Shown one piece after another: positions 37,888 through 47,446 of a stretch of 64,000 bases of DNA. The stretch is taken from contig NZ_JAHUTN010000009.1 in NCBI RefSeq assembly GCF_019209935.1, positions 1 through 64,000 on the forward strand. The letters are read 5' to 3'. This DNA is from Corynebacterium sp. TAE3-ERU16 (GTDB taxonomy: Bacteria; Actinomycetota; Actinomycetes; Mycobacteriales; Mycobacteriaceae). The notes under the pieces are model-generated. The model was given only the letters and a program-made list of their open reading frames with translations. It was not told the DNA's origin and did not search any database. The stretch's first letter is position 1. Each line of letters starts with the position of its first letter. The position numbers and the translations under genes were made by a program.

Positions 37888-39366
37888 CTAGGGTCGCGCC
37901 ACTCCGAAAGCCTGCTGGAGGGAGTCGGCCATCGAGGGAACGGTCATGTCTGTGGTGTACGCTGTACCACCCTTGCTCGTCGCCCAGTCCGCGAGCACCG
38001 GGTCCACCGGGGCTGTTCCGACGTGCACGATCTGCGGAATGACCTGCTCTGAATCACTGCTGTCGAGAGCGTCCCTGAATGCACTGTCGTCGATGGAGTC
38101 TGCGGTGCCCGACGTGATGATGACGAGCCGTACCGGGCGACCAGTTTCGGCGGAACGCTGTGACGCGGCGTCGAGCGCGGCCGGAACTGCGGACCGGGTC
38201 AACGGATCGCCCCCGGTGCCGAATCCCTTCACGGTTTCCGCCGCGTTCCGGCCGGCGGAATCATCGAGGAACGTGACATTGTCACGCCAGGCCCTGGTCA
38301 CCCCGGGAGACAGGGGCGAGGAGTAGTTCCAGAGGGCGACCCGGCCGCCGGCCCGCCCGACCGAGAGCATCAGGGGATCGAGCAACCTCGCGATGTGACC
38401 GGCGATGCGGTGGCCGTCGACGACGGCGTCCATGTTCGTCGAGGTGTCGAGGAGAACGAGTGTGTCGGTTCCGTCGTCCACCGAGCCCTTCGACTGCTCC
38501 GGTGCGGCGGCGAACCGTTCGCTGATGATGTCCGCGGTGTCCAGAACCTGACGCTGAGCATCATCCGGTTCCTTCTGCGCGACGTGGTCGGAGACGTAGC
38601 GGGCGAGATCCGCCGCGGCCCTGGTCTGTTCCTCGCTGACGCGGTCCGTCGCTGTCAGGGGGATCGCGACGGTGTCCACCGTGAGGTCATCCGGGGAGTA
38701 GAACGCGTATCCCTCCGGTGTGGAGTCCTCGGTCACCGCGAGGAGTTTCGAGCCGTCGGCGACGGCGCCCTCGACGGTTACGGTGCGGTCGGCCCGGAGG
38801 AGAGCGACACCCCGGTCGGCGTCCGCGGCGGTCAGGGCGGAGGCGGCGACCGCCCTGGCGTAGATGTTCTTGCCGGCGGGGATCACCACACCCCGGTCGG
38901 CGAGCTCGGGCCAGTCAGCTCCCGAGACATCGGTGTCGGTGGTGTGCGCGATTCCCACGGGGGTGGTGAAGACGACGGGCCAGTTGTCAGATGCGGGTGT
39001 CCTGTCCACCGCCCCGAGGGCGGCCCGGGTGACTTCCCTGGGGCCGGACGCCAACATCAGCGCGGCGTCGACGCCCGAGGAGACGAGCTGTGGTTCGACG
39101 CAGTAGTCCCTGACCACCGGATCGGAGCGCCGGTAGTCGGCGAGCAGTTCCCGGAGTTGCGGGGAGTCGGTCGCCTGGATGGGAAGCGCCAGGGTTCCGT
39201 TGATGCACGGGGAGGCCGTGGCGTGGGTGCGGTTCGTCTCATCCCGGGCCGTCATCCACCAGACGACGACGCCGACGACCACGACGACGGCGATCAGTCC
39301 GATGGTCAACTCCCTGGACAGCCGCCAGTTGCTGTACCCGTCTGCGTGTCGTCCCACGTCAATCAC
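37888..39366 (-). CDS. Membrane-anchored VWA-domain protein with periplasmic-binding-like domain
   Basis: 492 residues from GTG. One N-terminal membrane helix (about 18-38, ELTIGLIAVVVVVGVVVWWM) then a substrate-binding-protein-like domain (about 50-270, SGVDAALMLASGPREV, VFTTPVGIAHTTDTDV), then a VWA domain (about 290-485) with MIDAS motif DTSTN. Actinobacterial homologues lie downstream of odhI-ftsR; function unknown, perhaps cell-envelope assembly. Confidence 0.83.
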   Translation of the reverse strand: MIDVGRHADGYSNWRLSRELTIGLIAVVVVVGVVVWWMTARDETNRTHATASPCINGTLALPIQATDSPQLRELLADYRRSDPVVRDYCVEPQLVSSGVDAALMLASGPREVTRAALGAVDRTPASDNWPVVFTTPVGIAHTTDTDVSGADWPELADRGVVIPAGKNIYARAVAASALTAADADRGVALLRADRTVTVEGAVADGSKLLAVTEDSTPEGYAFYSPDDLTVDTVAIPLTATDRVSEEQTRAAADLARYVSDHVAQKEPDDAQRQVLDTADIISERFAAAPEQSKGSVDDGTDTLVLLDTSTNMDAVVDGHRIAGHIARLLDPLMLSVGRAGGRVALWNYSSPLSPGVTRAWRDNVTFLDDSAGRNAAETVKGFGTGGDPLTRSAVPAALDAASQRSAETGRPVRLVIITSGTADSIDDSAFRDALDSSDSEQVIPQIVHVGTAPVDPVLADWATSKGGTAYTTDMTVPSMADSLQQAFGVARP

Positions 39367-39440
39367 CTGCCCTTGTCTCCTCGTGCCCGCGCATCCGTGA
39401 ACTTCACCGGATCACACGGTAAGCACGTCGACCGGAATAC

Positions 39441-40301
39441 CTACAGTGCAACTCTACTTGTTTCATCGATCAACGCGATCAACCTGCGGCGCAGCGGTGT
39501 CGCTCGTTCGGCGAGGTCCCGTTGCCGGTTGACGTACATCCGCTTGCCTTCCGTGGTCTCGACGGGAACGACCCCGAACCCCAGTGGTCGAACGTCGTAC
39601 GGGGAGGCCTCCATGTCCAGCACGCGCGCCGCCCGGGCCAGCTCGAAGCAGTCGAGGTAGAGGTCACCGGGTACCAGCGGGCCCAGTTTGCTGGCCCACT
39701 TGTACAGGTCCATCGTCGCGTGCACGCAACCACGCTGCTCGTTCGCCGGCTGGTCGTCCCGGCTCAACGGCGTGATGTTCAGCGGTCTCGCGGGAGTGGT
39801 GAAGAACCGGAAGGCATCGTAGTGGGTGCACCGGATCTGGTGGCTCTCAACGACGGCGTCGGTGCCGTCGCGCCCCAGCCGGAGCGGCAGATCGTGGCGG
39901 GGATCGTCGGTGCGGTAGACCATGGCCCATTCGTGGAGTCCGAGACAGTCGAAGTGGGCCGGGTTGGTGTCCGTGGATTCGAGGAGATTCCTGATGTAGC
40001 GGAACGACTCTCCCCGGGTGTCCCACAGCTGTCCGAGGTTGACCCCGGTGGTGCCCGTGGGGTCGGTGTCGTAGAACCGCCATCCGGCTTGGGGGCAGTC
40101 CCCGCGGAGCCTGGTGTCCGGGCCCGGGTGCCACCGGGCGAGCTGCGCCGGTGTGACCGGGTAGTAGTCGAAGAGGAAGTCCCAGACGGGGTGTCTCTCC
40201 CCACGACTGCGCCGGACGAGATGCTCCGCGGTGAATCCGTGGGCCCGTTCCGCGTGCGCGGCGGCGAGTGGTTCCCAGTGTTCCGGGGACAGTACACGCA
40301 C
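39441..40301 (-). CDS. Conserved actinobacterial protein, labelled 3-methyladenine DNA glycosylase in some genomes
   Basis: 286 residues from GTG 40301. It begins VLSPEHWEPLAAAHAERAHG, and has FLFDYYPVTPAQLARWHPG, CLGLHEWAMVYR and HQIRCTHYDAFRFFTTPARP, all strongly patterned and rich in aromatic and His residues. I recognise the family only from context in corynebacteria, and the glycosylase label is not supported by a visible HhH or MPG-type motif. The start is 6 nt downstream of the stop of the CNNM gene upstream, so they are probably one unit. Confidence 0.75.
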   Translation of the reverse strand: MRVLSPEHWEPLAAAHAERAHGFTAEHLVRRSRGERHPVWDFLFDYYPVTPAQLARWHPGPDTRLRGDCPQAGWRFYDTDPTGTTGVNLGQLWDTRGESFRYIRNLLESTDTNPAHFDCLGLHEWAMVYRTDDPRHDLPLRLGRDGTDAVVESHQIRCTHYDAFRFFTTPARPLNITPLSRDDQPANEQRGCVHATMDLYKWASKLGPLVPGDLYLDCFELARAARVLDMEASPYDVRPLGFGVVPVETTEGKRMYVNRQRDLAERATPLRRRLIALIDETSRVAL

Positions 40302-40307
40302 GAAGGA

Positions 40308-41369
40308 TCAGTCCTCCTCGTGGGTCCAGTCCCGCACGGTACCGACGAACTCCTCGATGAGGTCCTCGAGGGTGACGATACCGATGAGTTCGCCGCGCTC
40401 GTCACGGACCTGCGCCATGTGGGCGGACCGCCGGCGCATGAGCCTCATCGTGTCATCGAGTGTTCCGGCGGCCTCGACCGTGATGAGAGGACGGAGCTCG
40501 GACTGCTTGACGACGTCGTTGAGCGTCGCGTCCGGGCACACCATCCGGTCCAGGATGTCCTTGACGTGGATGTACCCGACATAGTTGCCGGCGACACCGG
40601 TGACCGGGAAACGGGAGTACCCGGTTTCGCTGACGGCGTGTTCCACCGCCCCCAGGGTCGGGCCCTTGGCCGCGAAATCGAGCGTCCGGACGTCCGGACA
40701 GGCGATCAGGACCTCCCGGATGGTCCGGTTGTCGGAGCGGAGCGCCTTGTTGAGACGGGCGTGCTCCTCCGCGTCGAGCAGGCCCTCGGACCGGGATTCG
40801 GTGATCATCGTCGCGAGCTGCTGCGGGCCGACGGAGGAATCCATCTCCTCCCGCTGCTCGATTCCGAACATCCGGAGGGTGACGCCTGCGAACCAGTTCA
40901 TCGCGACGATGACGGGCCGGGTGAGCTTGACGAACAGCATGTGCGGGGGCACGAGGATCATCGCCACGGTCTCCGGGCCGGCGAGCGCGATGTTCTTCGG
41001 CACCATCTCGCCGAGCACGATGTGCAGGTAGGTGACGATGCCGAGGGCGACCGCGAAGGCGACCGGATGGAGGAGATCGTCCGGCAGCCCGAGGGCGTGG
41101 GCGGGGCCCTCGATGATGTGCGCGATCGCGGGTTCCGCGACCTTACCCAGAAGCAGGGAGGCGATCGTGATGCCGAACTGTGCGCCGGCGAGCATCATCG
41201 ACAGGTGCTCGGACGCCCGGAGCACGCTCCGGGCACGGGTCTTGCCCTGTGCGATGAGGGAATCGAGCCGGTCCCGACGGGACGAGATCAGCGAGAACTC
41301 GGCACCGACGAAGAAGGCGTTGATGAATAAGAGGAGGACGGCGAACAGCACCGCTGAATAGTCGCTCAT
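40308..41369 (-). CDS. CNNM/CorC family membrane protein with CBS domains (short)
   Basis: 353 residues. An N-terminal DUF21/CNNM transmembrane domain (about 1-180; INAFFVGAEFSLISSRRDRL) is followed by a CBS pair (about 205-340, GYSRFPVTGVAGNYVGYIHV, GELIGIVTLEDLIEE). It lacks the C-terminal CorC domain of its longer neighbour. Family members are linked to Mg or Co efflux; hemolysin is a historic name. It overlaps the neighbour's stop by 4 nt, so the two likely work as a pair. Confidence 0.88.
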   Translation of the reverse strand: MSDYSAVLFAVLLLFINAFFVGAEFSLISSRRDRLDSLIAQGKTRARSVLRASEHLSMMLAGAQFGITIASLLLGKVAEPAIAHIIEGPAHALGLPDDLLHPVAFAVALGIVTYLHIVLGEMVPKNIALAGPETVAMILVPPHMLFVKLTRPVIVAMNWFAGVTLRMFGIEQREEMDSSVGPQQLATMITESRSEGLLDAEEHARLNKALRSDNRTIREVLIACPDVRTLDFAAKGPTLGAVEHAVSETGYSRFPVTGVAGNYVGYIHVKDILDRMVCPDATLNDVVKQSELRPLITVEAAGTLDDTMRLMRRRSAHMAQVRDERGELIGIVTLEDLIEEFVGTVRDWTHEED

Positions 41370-42745
41370 GCGTACTGACCCGCTTCCTCGTCGGAGATGG
41401 GGGTGAGGTAGACGCGGTCGACGCGCCGCTCATCCATGACCGTGACCCGCGCCAGCCAACGGCCGGTGATGCCGGACTCGAACTCGTCCATCGAATCGCG
41501 CTCGGTCTGCGGGAGCAGAACGATGTCCCCGGCCCGGGGAATGCGGCCCAGGGTGGCCATGATGAGGCCGCCGAGGGTCTCGTAGGGGCCGTCCGGGGCG
41601 AAGTAACCGGTCTTCTCCGGGAGGTCGTCGACCCGGACGAGGCCGGAGACGTCCCAGTTGGCGCCGTTCTGCACGTAGTCGCGCTCCGCCTCGGCGTCGT
41701 CGTGCTCATCGTAGACCTCGCCGAGAATCTCCTCGACGACGTCCTCGATGGTGACGATTCCCGCGGTGCCGCCGTACTCGTCGGCGACCAGAACGACCTG
41801 TGATCCCGCGGAGCGGACCGCGTTGAGTACCGCGTCGCCGTCGAGGCTGGCGGGAACCACGGGGATCGGCCGGGCGAGGGTCCGCAGACTGGTCTTCGCG
41901 CGATTCTCCCTGGGCACGGCGAACGCCTCCTTGACGTGGACCACCCCGACCGTCGCGTCGAGGTCACCGTCGGTCACCGGGAACCGGGAGTGACCGGTCG
42001 TCAGCGCCAGGTTGAGCAGATCCTCGACGGTGTCATCGACGTCGAGGTCCTCGATGGTGGATCGCGGTGTCATGAACTCCTCGGCGGTGGCCTCACCGAA
42101 CTTGAGGCTCCGGTCGAGCATGACGGCCTTTGACTGGTCGAGACCACCGTGCTTCGCGGAGTTGCGGACCAGAGCACCGAGTTCCTGGGCACTTCGTGCC
42201 GAGGCGAGTTCATCCGCGGGCTCGATACCCATCTTCCGGACCAGCCAGTTGGCGGTCGAGTTCAGGGAGTTGATGAACCACTTGAAGATCTTGTTGAAGA
42301 TGCGGACGGGCCCGACGGTGACCCGGGCCGCGGTGAGGGGATCGGTGATCGCCATGTTCTTCGGTACGAGCTCGCCGTAGACCATGGACAGCAGCGTCGC
42401 GGCGACCATCGCCAGAACCAGGGCGATGGGGCGTGCGGCCGCTTCGCTCAGGCCGAGCAGTTCGAGCACCGGGTCGAAGAACCGAGCGAGCACGGGTTCC
42501 GCGAGGTAACCCGTGGCGAGGGTCGTGATGGTGATACCGAGCTGCGCACCCGACAACTCGAAGGAGAGGTCGTTGTGCGCCTTCTGGATGTTCCGGGCCC
42601 GGGCGTCGCCCCTGTTCGCCACGTGGTTCTCGATGCTGGAGCGTTCCAGACCTGTGAGGGCGAATTCGATGGCGACGAAGAAACCGGTCCCGACGGTCAG
42701 AGCGATGAACCCGACCAGGGCGAGGATGCTGAGGAGTATGTCCAT
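41366..42745 (-). CDS. CNNM/CorC family membrane protein with CBS and CorC domains (long)
   Basis: 459 residues. DUF21 transmembrane region (about 1-190; GTGFFVAIEFALTGLERSS), two CBS domains (about 205-335; GHSRFPVTDGDLDATVGVVH, YGGTAGIVTIEDVVEEI) and the C-terminal CorC/HlyC transporter-associated domain (about 350-440). Predicted divalent cation transport or regulation. Partner of the short form downstream. Confidence 0.9.
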   Translation of the reverse strand: MDILLSILALVGFIALTVGTGFFVAIEFALTGLERSSIENHVANRGDARARNIQKAHNDLSFELSGAQLGITITTLATGYLAEPVLARFFDPVLELLGLSEAAARPIALVLAMVAATLLSMVYGELVPKNMAITDPLTAARVTVGPVRIFNKIFKWFINSLNSTANWLVRKMGIEPADELASARSAQELGALVRNSAKHGGLDQSKAVMLDRSLKFGEATAEEFMTPRSTIEDLDVDDTVEDLLNLALTTGHSRFPVTDGDLDATVGVVHVKEAFAVPRENRAKTSLRTLARPIPVVPASLDGDAVLNAVRSAGSQVVLVADEYGGTAGIVTIEDVVEEILGEVYDEHDDAEAERDYVQNGANWDVSGLVRVDDLPEKTGYFAPDGPYETLGGLIMATLGRIPRAGDIVLLPQTERDSMDEFESGITGRWLARVTVMDERRVDRVYLTPISDEEAGQYA

Positions 42746-42777
42746 GGACCAATCGTGGGAGTGGAGGAACGTCGCGG

Positions 42778-44184
42778 TCAGCGGCGTCGGCGGCGACGAC
42801 GCGGGGTGCCGTCTGAACCGGGCTCCGGCCGGGGCTTGCGGTCGGCGGATCGTTCAGCGCTGGGGGAGACCTTACCGCGCCCCTGTCCGTTTCCCCTAGC
42901 CGCCGGATCGCCTGCGGGTCTTGCGGAACGTCGGCGCTTCGGGGGGACACCCCGGGCGCCGCCACGACCCTGGCCGCGGGACTGCTGCTGTTTCGCACCG
43001 GGATTGGTCAGCGGCTCGCCTGACGGGGGACGGGCACCGGTGATCGTCGCGAGTTCGGGGGAGGAGGGCGTCACCCTGATCTCATCCGCGGTGACGCCCG
43101 CCTTCTTGAACAGCGTACGGACCTCGGCTACCTGCTCATCGGTGACGAGTGTGACCACGGTCCCCTTCTCTCCGGCCCGGGCGGTTCGTCCGGCGCGGTG
43201 GAGGTAGGCCTTGTGCTCTGCCGGCGGATCGATGTGGACGACGAGGGATACGTCGTTGATGTCGATGCCGCGGGCGGCGATGTCGGTGGCGACGAGAACC
43301 GGGATCGATCCGTCGGAGAAACCGGCCAGCGCGTTTGCGCGGGTGTTCTGTCCCTTGTCACCGTGGAGGCCGACGGCGTTGATGCCGACCCGGCGGAACT
43401 TCTTGACCTGCCGGTCCACGCCGTGCTTGGTGCGCATGAACATGATCGTACGGCCGGCCCGGGCGGCGATCTCCGCGGCGACCTCTCCACGGTTGTCGCG
43501 GTCACCGACGAGGAGCCGGTGATGGGACATGGTGTCCACCGATGCCCCGACGGGGGCGGTGGAGTGGGTCACCGGATCGTGCAGGTAGCGGTTGACCAGT
43601 TTGGTCACGTCACCGTCCAGCGTCGCGGAGAAGAGCAACCGTTGGCCGCTCTCCGGGGTGAGATCCATCAGCTTGCGCACCTGCGGGAGGAAACCCATGT
43701 CGGCCATCTGGTCCGCCTCATCGAGGGCGGTGATCTCGATGTCGCTGAAGGAAAGGATCTTCTGGTTGACCAGATCCTGGGCGCGACCCGGGGTCGCGAC
43801 GAGGAGATCGACGGGTCGGGCGAGTGCGCTGATGTTGCGCTTGATGTTCACGCCGCCGACGACCTCGAGCACCCGGAGACCCAGGGCCTGTGCGGGAGCG
43901 TCCAGGCGCTCCTTGACCTGGGCCGCGAGTTCCCGGGTGGGGACGAGGACCAGTCCGCGAGGGCGCCCTGGCTTGGAGGCGCCGGATTTCGCGAGCCGGG
44001 TCAGCATGGGGAGACCGAAGGTGAAGGTCTTGCCCGAGCCGGTCGGGCCGCGGCCCAGCACGTCACGGCCGCTGAGTGCATCGGGTATCGCGGCGGCCTG
44101 GATGGGGAAGGGTTCGGTGATGCCCTGTCGTTTCAGTTCGTGGACGACGGGGGTGGGCAGACCGAGATCGGAAAAGGATGTCAT
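42778..44184 (-). CDS. DEAD-box RNA helicase with Arg-rich tail
   Basis: 468 residues. All helicase motifs are present: Q motif EPFPIQAAAIP, motif I GPTGSGKT, PTRELAAQV, DEAD near 155, SAT, and HRAGRTARAG. The last ~70 residues are low-complexity and basic (GQGRGGARGVPPKRRR, ending RRRRRRR), like the N-terminus of the TPR protein at 326; such tails bind RNA. The start codon follows the gnd stop with no gap (TAAATG). Confidence 0.92.
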   Translation of the reverse strand: MTSFSDLGLPTPVVHELKRQGITEPFPIQAAAIPDALSGRDVLGRGPTGSGKTFTFGLPMLTRLAKSGASKPGRPRGLVLVPTRELAAQVKERLDAPAQALGLRVLEVVGGVNIKRNISALARPVDLLVATPGRAQDLVNQKILSFSDIEITALDEADQMADMGFLPQVRKLMDLTPESGQRLLFSATLDGDVTKLVNRYLHDPVTHSTAPVGASVDTMSHHRLLVGDRDNRGEVAAEIAARAGRTIMFMRTKHGVDRQVKKFRRVGINAVGLHGDKGQNTRANALAGFSDGSIPVLVATDIAARGIDINDVSLVVHIDPPAEHKAYLHRAGRTARAGEKGTVVTLVTDEQVAEVRTLFKKAGVTADEIRVTPSSPELATITGARPPSGEPLTNPGAKQQQSRGQGRGGARGVPPKRRRSARPAGDPAARGNGQGRGKVSPSAERSADRKPRPEPGSDGTPRRRRRRR

Positions 44185-45636
44185 TTAGGCTTGGACCTCA
44201 GACCTGTCTCCGGACCATTCCGTGTGGAAGTGGCCGGGACGGTCAGTTCTTTCATAGGTGTGGGCACCGAAGTAGTCTCGTTGCCCCTGGATCAGAGCGG
44301 CGGGAAGCCGTTCTGCACGGAGACTGTCATAGTAGGACAGTGATGACGCGAACACCGGGACCGGCAGGCCCTGGCGCGTTGCGTTGATGACGACCCGGCG
44401 CCAGGAATCGACCAGATCGACCATTTCGCCGGTGAAGTAGGAGTCGAGCAGAAGGGACTCGATGTCGGGATCCGCGTCGTACGCGTCCCGGATGCGGTTC
44501 AGGAAGGTGGCACGGATGATGCAGCCGCCGCGCCAGATCGTCGCGAGGTCCCGGGGGTCGACGTTCCAGCCGTGTTCCTCGGAGCCGGCCCGGATCTCGT
44601 CGAAACCCTGCGCGTAGGCGACGAGCTTCGAGGCGTAGAGCGCACGGCGCACGTCCTCCACGAAACGCTCGCGCTCATCGGCGGACACCGGGCCGGCGAC
44701 GTTGCCGGAGGGCAGTACGCCCGTCGTCGCGGAACGCTGCGCGCGGGCACCCGAGAGCGCGCGGGCGAACACGGCCTCGCCGATGGCGGTCACGGGGACC
44801 CCGAGATCGAGTGCGGCCTTCACCGTCCACCTGCCGGTTCCCTTCTGGCCCGCGGCATCGACGATGACGTCGATCAACGGTCGGCCGGTTTCGGCGTCGA
44901 CCTGGTCGAGGACCTCGGCGGTGATCTCCACCAGGTACGAGTTGAGGTCACCGGTGTTCCATTCGCGGAACACACCGGCGATCTCCTTCGGCTCCATGCC
45001 GACCGCGTAGCGGAGCAGGTGGTAGGCCTCGCCGATGACCTGCATGTCGGCGTACTCGATGCCGTTGTGCACCATCTTGACGAAGTGTCCGGCGCCGTCG
45101 GGGCCGATGTGCGTGCAGCAGGGGACACCGTCGACCTCGGCGGCGATGGATTCGAGCAGCGGACCGAGGGATTCGTAGGATTCCGCGGGACCACCCGGCA
45201 TGATGGCGGGGCCGTTCAGGGCACCTTCCTCACCACCGGAGATGCCCGCTCCGACGAAGTGCAGGCCACGGGCCCGCATCTCCGCTTCACGACGGATCGT
45301 GTCCGTGTAGAGGCTGTTGCCGCCGTCGATGATGATGTCGCCTTCCTCCATGGCGTCGGCGAGTTGGCCGATGACCGCATCGGTCGCTCGGCCGGCCTGG
45401 ACCATGATGAGGGCGCGACGCGGGCGCTGCAGGGAGGAGACGAATTCATCGATCGTCTTCGCGGGGATGAAGGTGCCCTCGTCACCGTGATCGGCGATGA
45501 GGACGTCGGTGCGTTCGGGGCTGCGGTTGTACACCGCGACCGTGTGTCCGTGGCGGGCGAAGTTCCGGGCGATGTTCGATCCCATCACAGCGAGTCCGAC
45601 GACGCCGATCTGGGCGAGGTGCTTCTGGTCAGTCAT
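44185..45636 (-). CDS. gnd: 6-phosphogluconate dehydrogenase, decarboxylating
   Basis: 483 residues. N-terminal Rossmann motif GVVGLAVMGSNIARN, NSLYTDT, GISGGEEGALNGPAIMPGG near 130 and the catalytic region GAGHFVKMVHNGIEYADMQ near 185. It oxidises 6-phosphogluconate to ribulose 5-phosphate with NADP in the pentose phosphate pathway. Normal length for the long bacterial form. A -10 lies 8 nt before the ATG. Confidence 0.96.
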   Translation of the reverse strand: MTDQKHLAQIGVVGLAVMGSNIARNFARHGHTVAVYNRSPERTDVLIADHGDEGTFIPAKTIDEFVSSLQRPRRALIMVQAGRATDAVIGQLADAMEEGDIIIDGGNSLYTDTIRREAEMRARGLHFVGAGISGGEEGALNGPAIMPGGPAESYESLGPLLESIAAEVDGVPCCTHIGPDGAGHFVKMVHNGIEYADMQVIGEAYHLLRYAVGMEPKEIAGVFREWNTGDLNSYLVEITAEVLDQVDAETGRPLIDVIVDAAGQKGTGRWTVKAALDLGVPVTAIGEAVFARALSGARAQRSATTGVLPSGNVAGPVSADERERFVEDVRRALYASKLVAYAQGFDEIRAGSEEHGWNVDPRDLATIWRGGCIIRATFLNRIRDAYDADPDIESLLLDSYFTGEMVDLVDSWRRVVINATRQGLPVPVFASSLSYYDSLRAERLPAALIQGQRDYFGAHTYERTDRPGHFHTEWSGDRSEVQA

Positions 45637-45644
45637 GTCTCCAC

Positions 45645-45650
45645 ATCGTA
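45645..45650 (-). promoter_or_regulatory. -10 element TACGAT of gnd, leaderless
   Basis: On the minus strand TACGAT is 8 nt before ATG 45636. The spacer contains GGAG, which lies close enough to be either a short ribosome site or part of a leaderless start. Confidence 0.45.
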
Positions 45651-45765
45651 CCCGCTAACTGTGTCCGACCGGGCACCCGAGGGCCCTTAGCGGGCACCGG
45701 GTGCAGGTTGTGGCGTCTCACGCTCCCCGTGGTCGACCGGTTCACCCGGCGGAGCCGGACGGGTT

Positions 45766-45771
45766 TATGGT
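45766..45771 (+). promoter_or_regulatory. -10 element TATGGT of the first thioesterase, leaderless
   Basis: TATGGT lies 8 nt before ATG 45780. Confidence 0.38.
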
Positions 45772-45779
45772 TGGTGGCT

Positions 45780-46247
45780 ATGGATGCCAGCAACCTCACT
45801 CTGAACCAGCTTCTCGCACTCGCCGCCGACCGCCCGCTGCACATGCGGGAACTCGCCCGGTTCGGCGATCTGAACGGCGGAATCGATCGCCTCCTCGGCC
45901 TCCGGTACCTGGAGATCACGCCCGACGGTGTCCGGGCGGAAATGCACATCACCTCGGACCACCTCGACTGCGGTGGGAGCAACGTCTCCCGAGCGGTGTG
46001 CCTCGCCGTCGCCGAATCGGTCGGCAGCGTCACCGCGGCCGTCGCTGCGCGGGGAAACCAGATCAACGTGGCGCACGTGACGGGGGAATTCTGCCGCAAC
46101 ATCGCCGCCGGGGTGATCGAGATCACCGGAACATTCATCAACGACGGTGACTCGGTAGCCCTCGTCGACGTCAGCGTCACCAATCGCGGGGACCTCATCC
46201 TCCGCAGCACGCAGCGTTCGGTGCGTGTGATCCCGTCCGCGCAATGA
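45780..46247 (+). CDS. PaaI-like hotdog-fold protein, first of a tandem pair
   Basis: 155 residues from ATG 45780; the frame is open to 45708 but the extension has no family resemblance. The C-terminal hotdog domain (GGSNVSRAVCLAVAESVGSV, INVAHVTGEFCRNIAAGVIE) aligns by eye with its neighbour, but the usual catalytic loop H-x-G-G or N-G-G is changed to DCGGSN, so the activity may be altered. Adjacent to a more canonical paralogue. Confidence 0.75.
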   Translation: MDASNLTLNQLLALAADRPLHMRELARFGDLNGGIDRLLGLRYLEITPDGVRAEMHITSDHLDCGGSNVSRAVCLAVAESVGSVTAAVAARGNQINVAHVTGEFCRNIAAGVIEITGTFINDGDSVALVDVSVTNRGDLILRSTQRSVRVIPSAQ

Positions 46248-46296
46248 TCCGCGCCGGTCGGTGTCCCGGGGCGTTCCCAGGTGGTCGGGTGCGAAC

Positions 46297-46302
46297 TATG
46301 CT
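46297..46302 (+). promoter_or_regulatory. -10 element TATGCT of the second thioesterase, leaderless
   Basis: TATGCT is exactly 7 nt before ATG 46310. Confidence 0.45.
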
Positions 46303-46309
46303 GGGCGGC

Positions 46310-46762
46310 ATGAATCCAGCAGACCCGACACTGACAGAAATGCTCATGCAGGCAACCGAACGTGATCTCACGACCGAGGAGATCGGCGAGGTCAACCGCA
46401 GCAACCCCGGGGTCGATCCGCACATGGGCATCCGCTACACGCGGATCGGTCCGAAGGGCGTCCGGGCCCGGCTCAAGGTCGGCCCCGAGCATCTGCAGCC
46501 GTTCGGGCTCGTCAACGGCGGTGTGCTCGCACTCCTCGCCGAATCCGCAGGCTCGATCATGGCGATCATCGCGGCGAAGGCGGTCGCCGTCGGAGTGAAC
46601 AACAACACGGACTTCATCAAGTCGGTGACTTCGGGAGTGATCGAGGTGGAGGCAGTCCCCGTCCACGTCGGCGGCACGACGCAGCTGATCGAGATCACGA
46701 TGAAGAACAACGGCCAGGTGGCGGCGAGGAGCCGACTCCGCACCCTGTCGCTCCGGAGCTGA
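46310..46762 (+). CDS. PaaI family hotdog thioesterase
   Basis: 150 residues from ATG 46310; a longer frame from 46244 would run past its own -10. The hotdog domain contains LQPFGLVNGGVLALLAESAG, the PaaI active-site helix with Asn-Gly-Gly, and VGVNNNTDFIKSVTSGVIEV. Probably hydrolyses acyl- or aryl-CoA thioesters. Paralogue of the preceding gene, from a local duplication. Confidence 0.85.
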   Translation: MNPADPTLTEMLMQATERDLTTEEIGEVNRSNPGVDPHMGIRYTRIGPKGVRARLKVGPEHLQPFGLVNGGVLALLAESAGSIMAIIAAKAVAVGVNNNTDFIKSVTSGVIEVEAVPVHVGGTTQLIEITMKNNGQVAARSRLRTLSLRS

Positions 46763-47446
46763 TCTGCGGCCCCTCCCGGTCGCCGGGAGGGGGCGTTGAC
46801 CACCCCGCCACAGAAACGAAGCCCTGTCCGGCACATCGGACAGGGCTTTTCCCGGTGCTCACGGATCGGCCGTTCACCCCGGACACGGGGGGGGCGACGG
46901 CGAGGGATCCCGTTGATCAGTGCGAGGCGGCGGTGTCGTTCGGCCCCACACCGCCTGTGCGGATCGGTCCGGCCGGTCTCGGCGGACGCGACCGCTCCGA
47001 CTCGCGGGCTGCCCCGGGTCGTTCTCGGAGCCGTCCCCATCGCGGTCCTCGGACTCGTCCTTTCACGGTCGGTCGAGTGCGGTTTCCTCGTGGCCTCACC
47101 GCCGCTCCGGCGGTGGGAATCGATGTCGCTTCCGGATCCGCGGGCCAGGGGCGTTGTCGGCAACCCCGGGCCGCGCCTCAGCGGGATTCACGGGGACCGG
47201 CGCAGGACCGGACGGCCCCGGCATTCGATCATTGAATCCGGGAATCCGGCGGGCTGAACCTCCGCGATCCCCGAATTGACCCCCACGAGGGGATCCGTCC
47301 GGCGAGGATCGGTCCGGGGGGCAGACCGTCGACGCGACGGGGCGGGCCGCAACTGTCACAGGCGCCGGAGCACACCCCCGTACGCCTGGGGATCAACCGG
47401 CCCGCGGCCATGAGCCGCAGGGCACGGAGAGGGAACCCGGACCGTG
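46763..47446. other. 684-bp gene-free stretch with one terminator
   Basis: Apart from the terminator at 46819-46850 I see no gene here. Several frames are open for 60-150 codons on both strands but their composition is that of random high-GC sequence (many Arg, Pro, Gly) and none has a good start. No TPP-riboswitch motif was found. Confidence 0.6.
46819..46850 (+). terminator. Intrinsic terminator after thioesterase pair
   Basis: AAGCCCTGTCCG, loop GCACAT, and CGGACAGGGCTT make a 12-bp perfect stem ending in TTTT. Confidence 0.88.

Noticed and set aside
39522..41330. 602-aa open frame on the plus strand
   Set aside because: Antisense to a conserved gene and a CNNM/CBS gene; no motif or ribosome site.
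42778..44184. RG-rich tail as a sign of frameshift
   Set aside because: The tail stays in frame, ends at a normal stop and is typical for DEAD helicases.
46851..47446. Open frames of up to about 150 codons on both strands in the gene-free stretch
   Set aside because: Arg/Pro/Gly-rich random composition, no start signals and no family resemblance.
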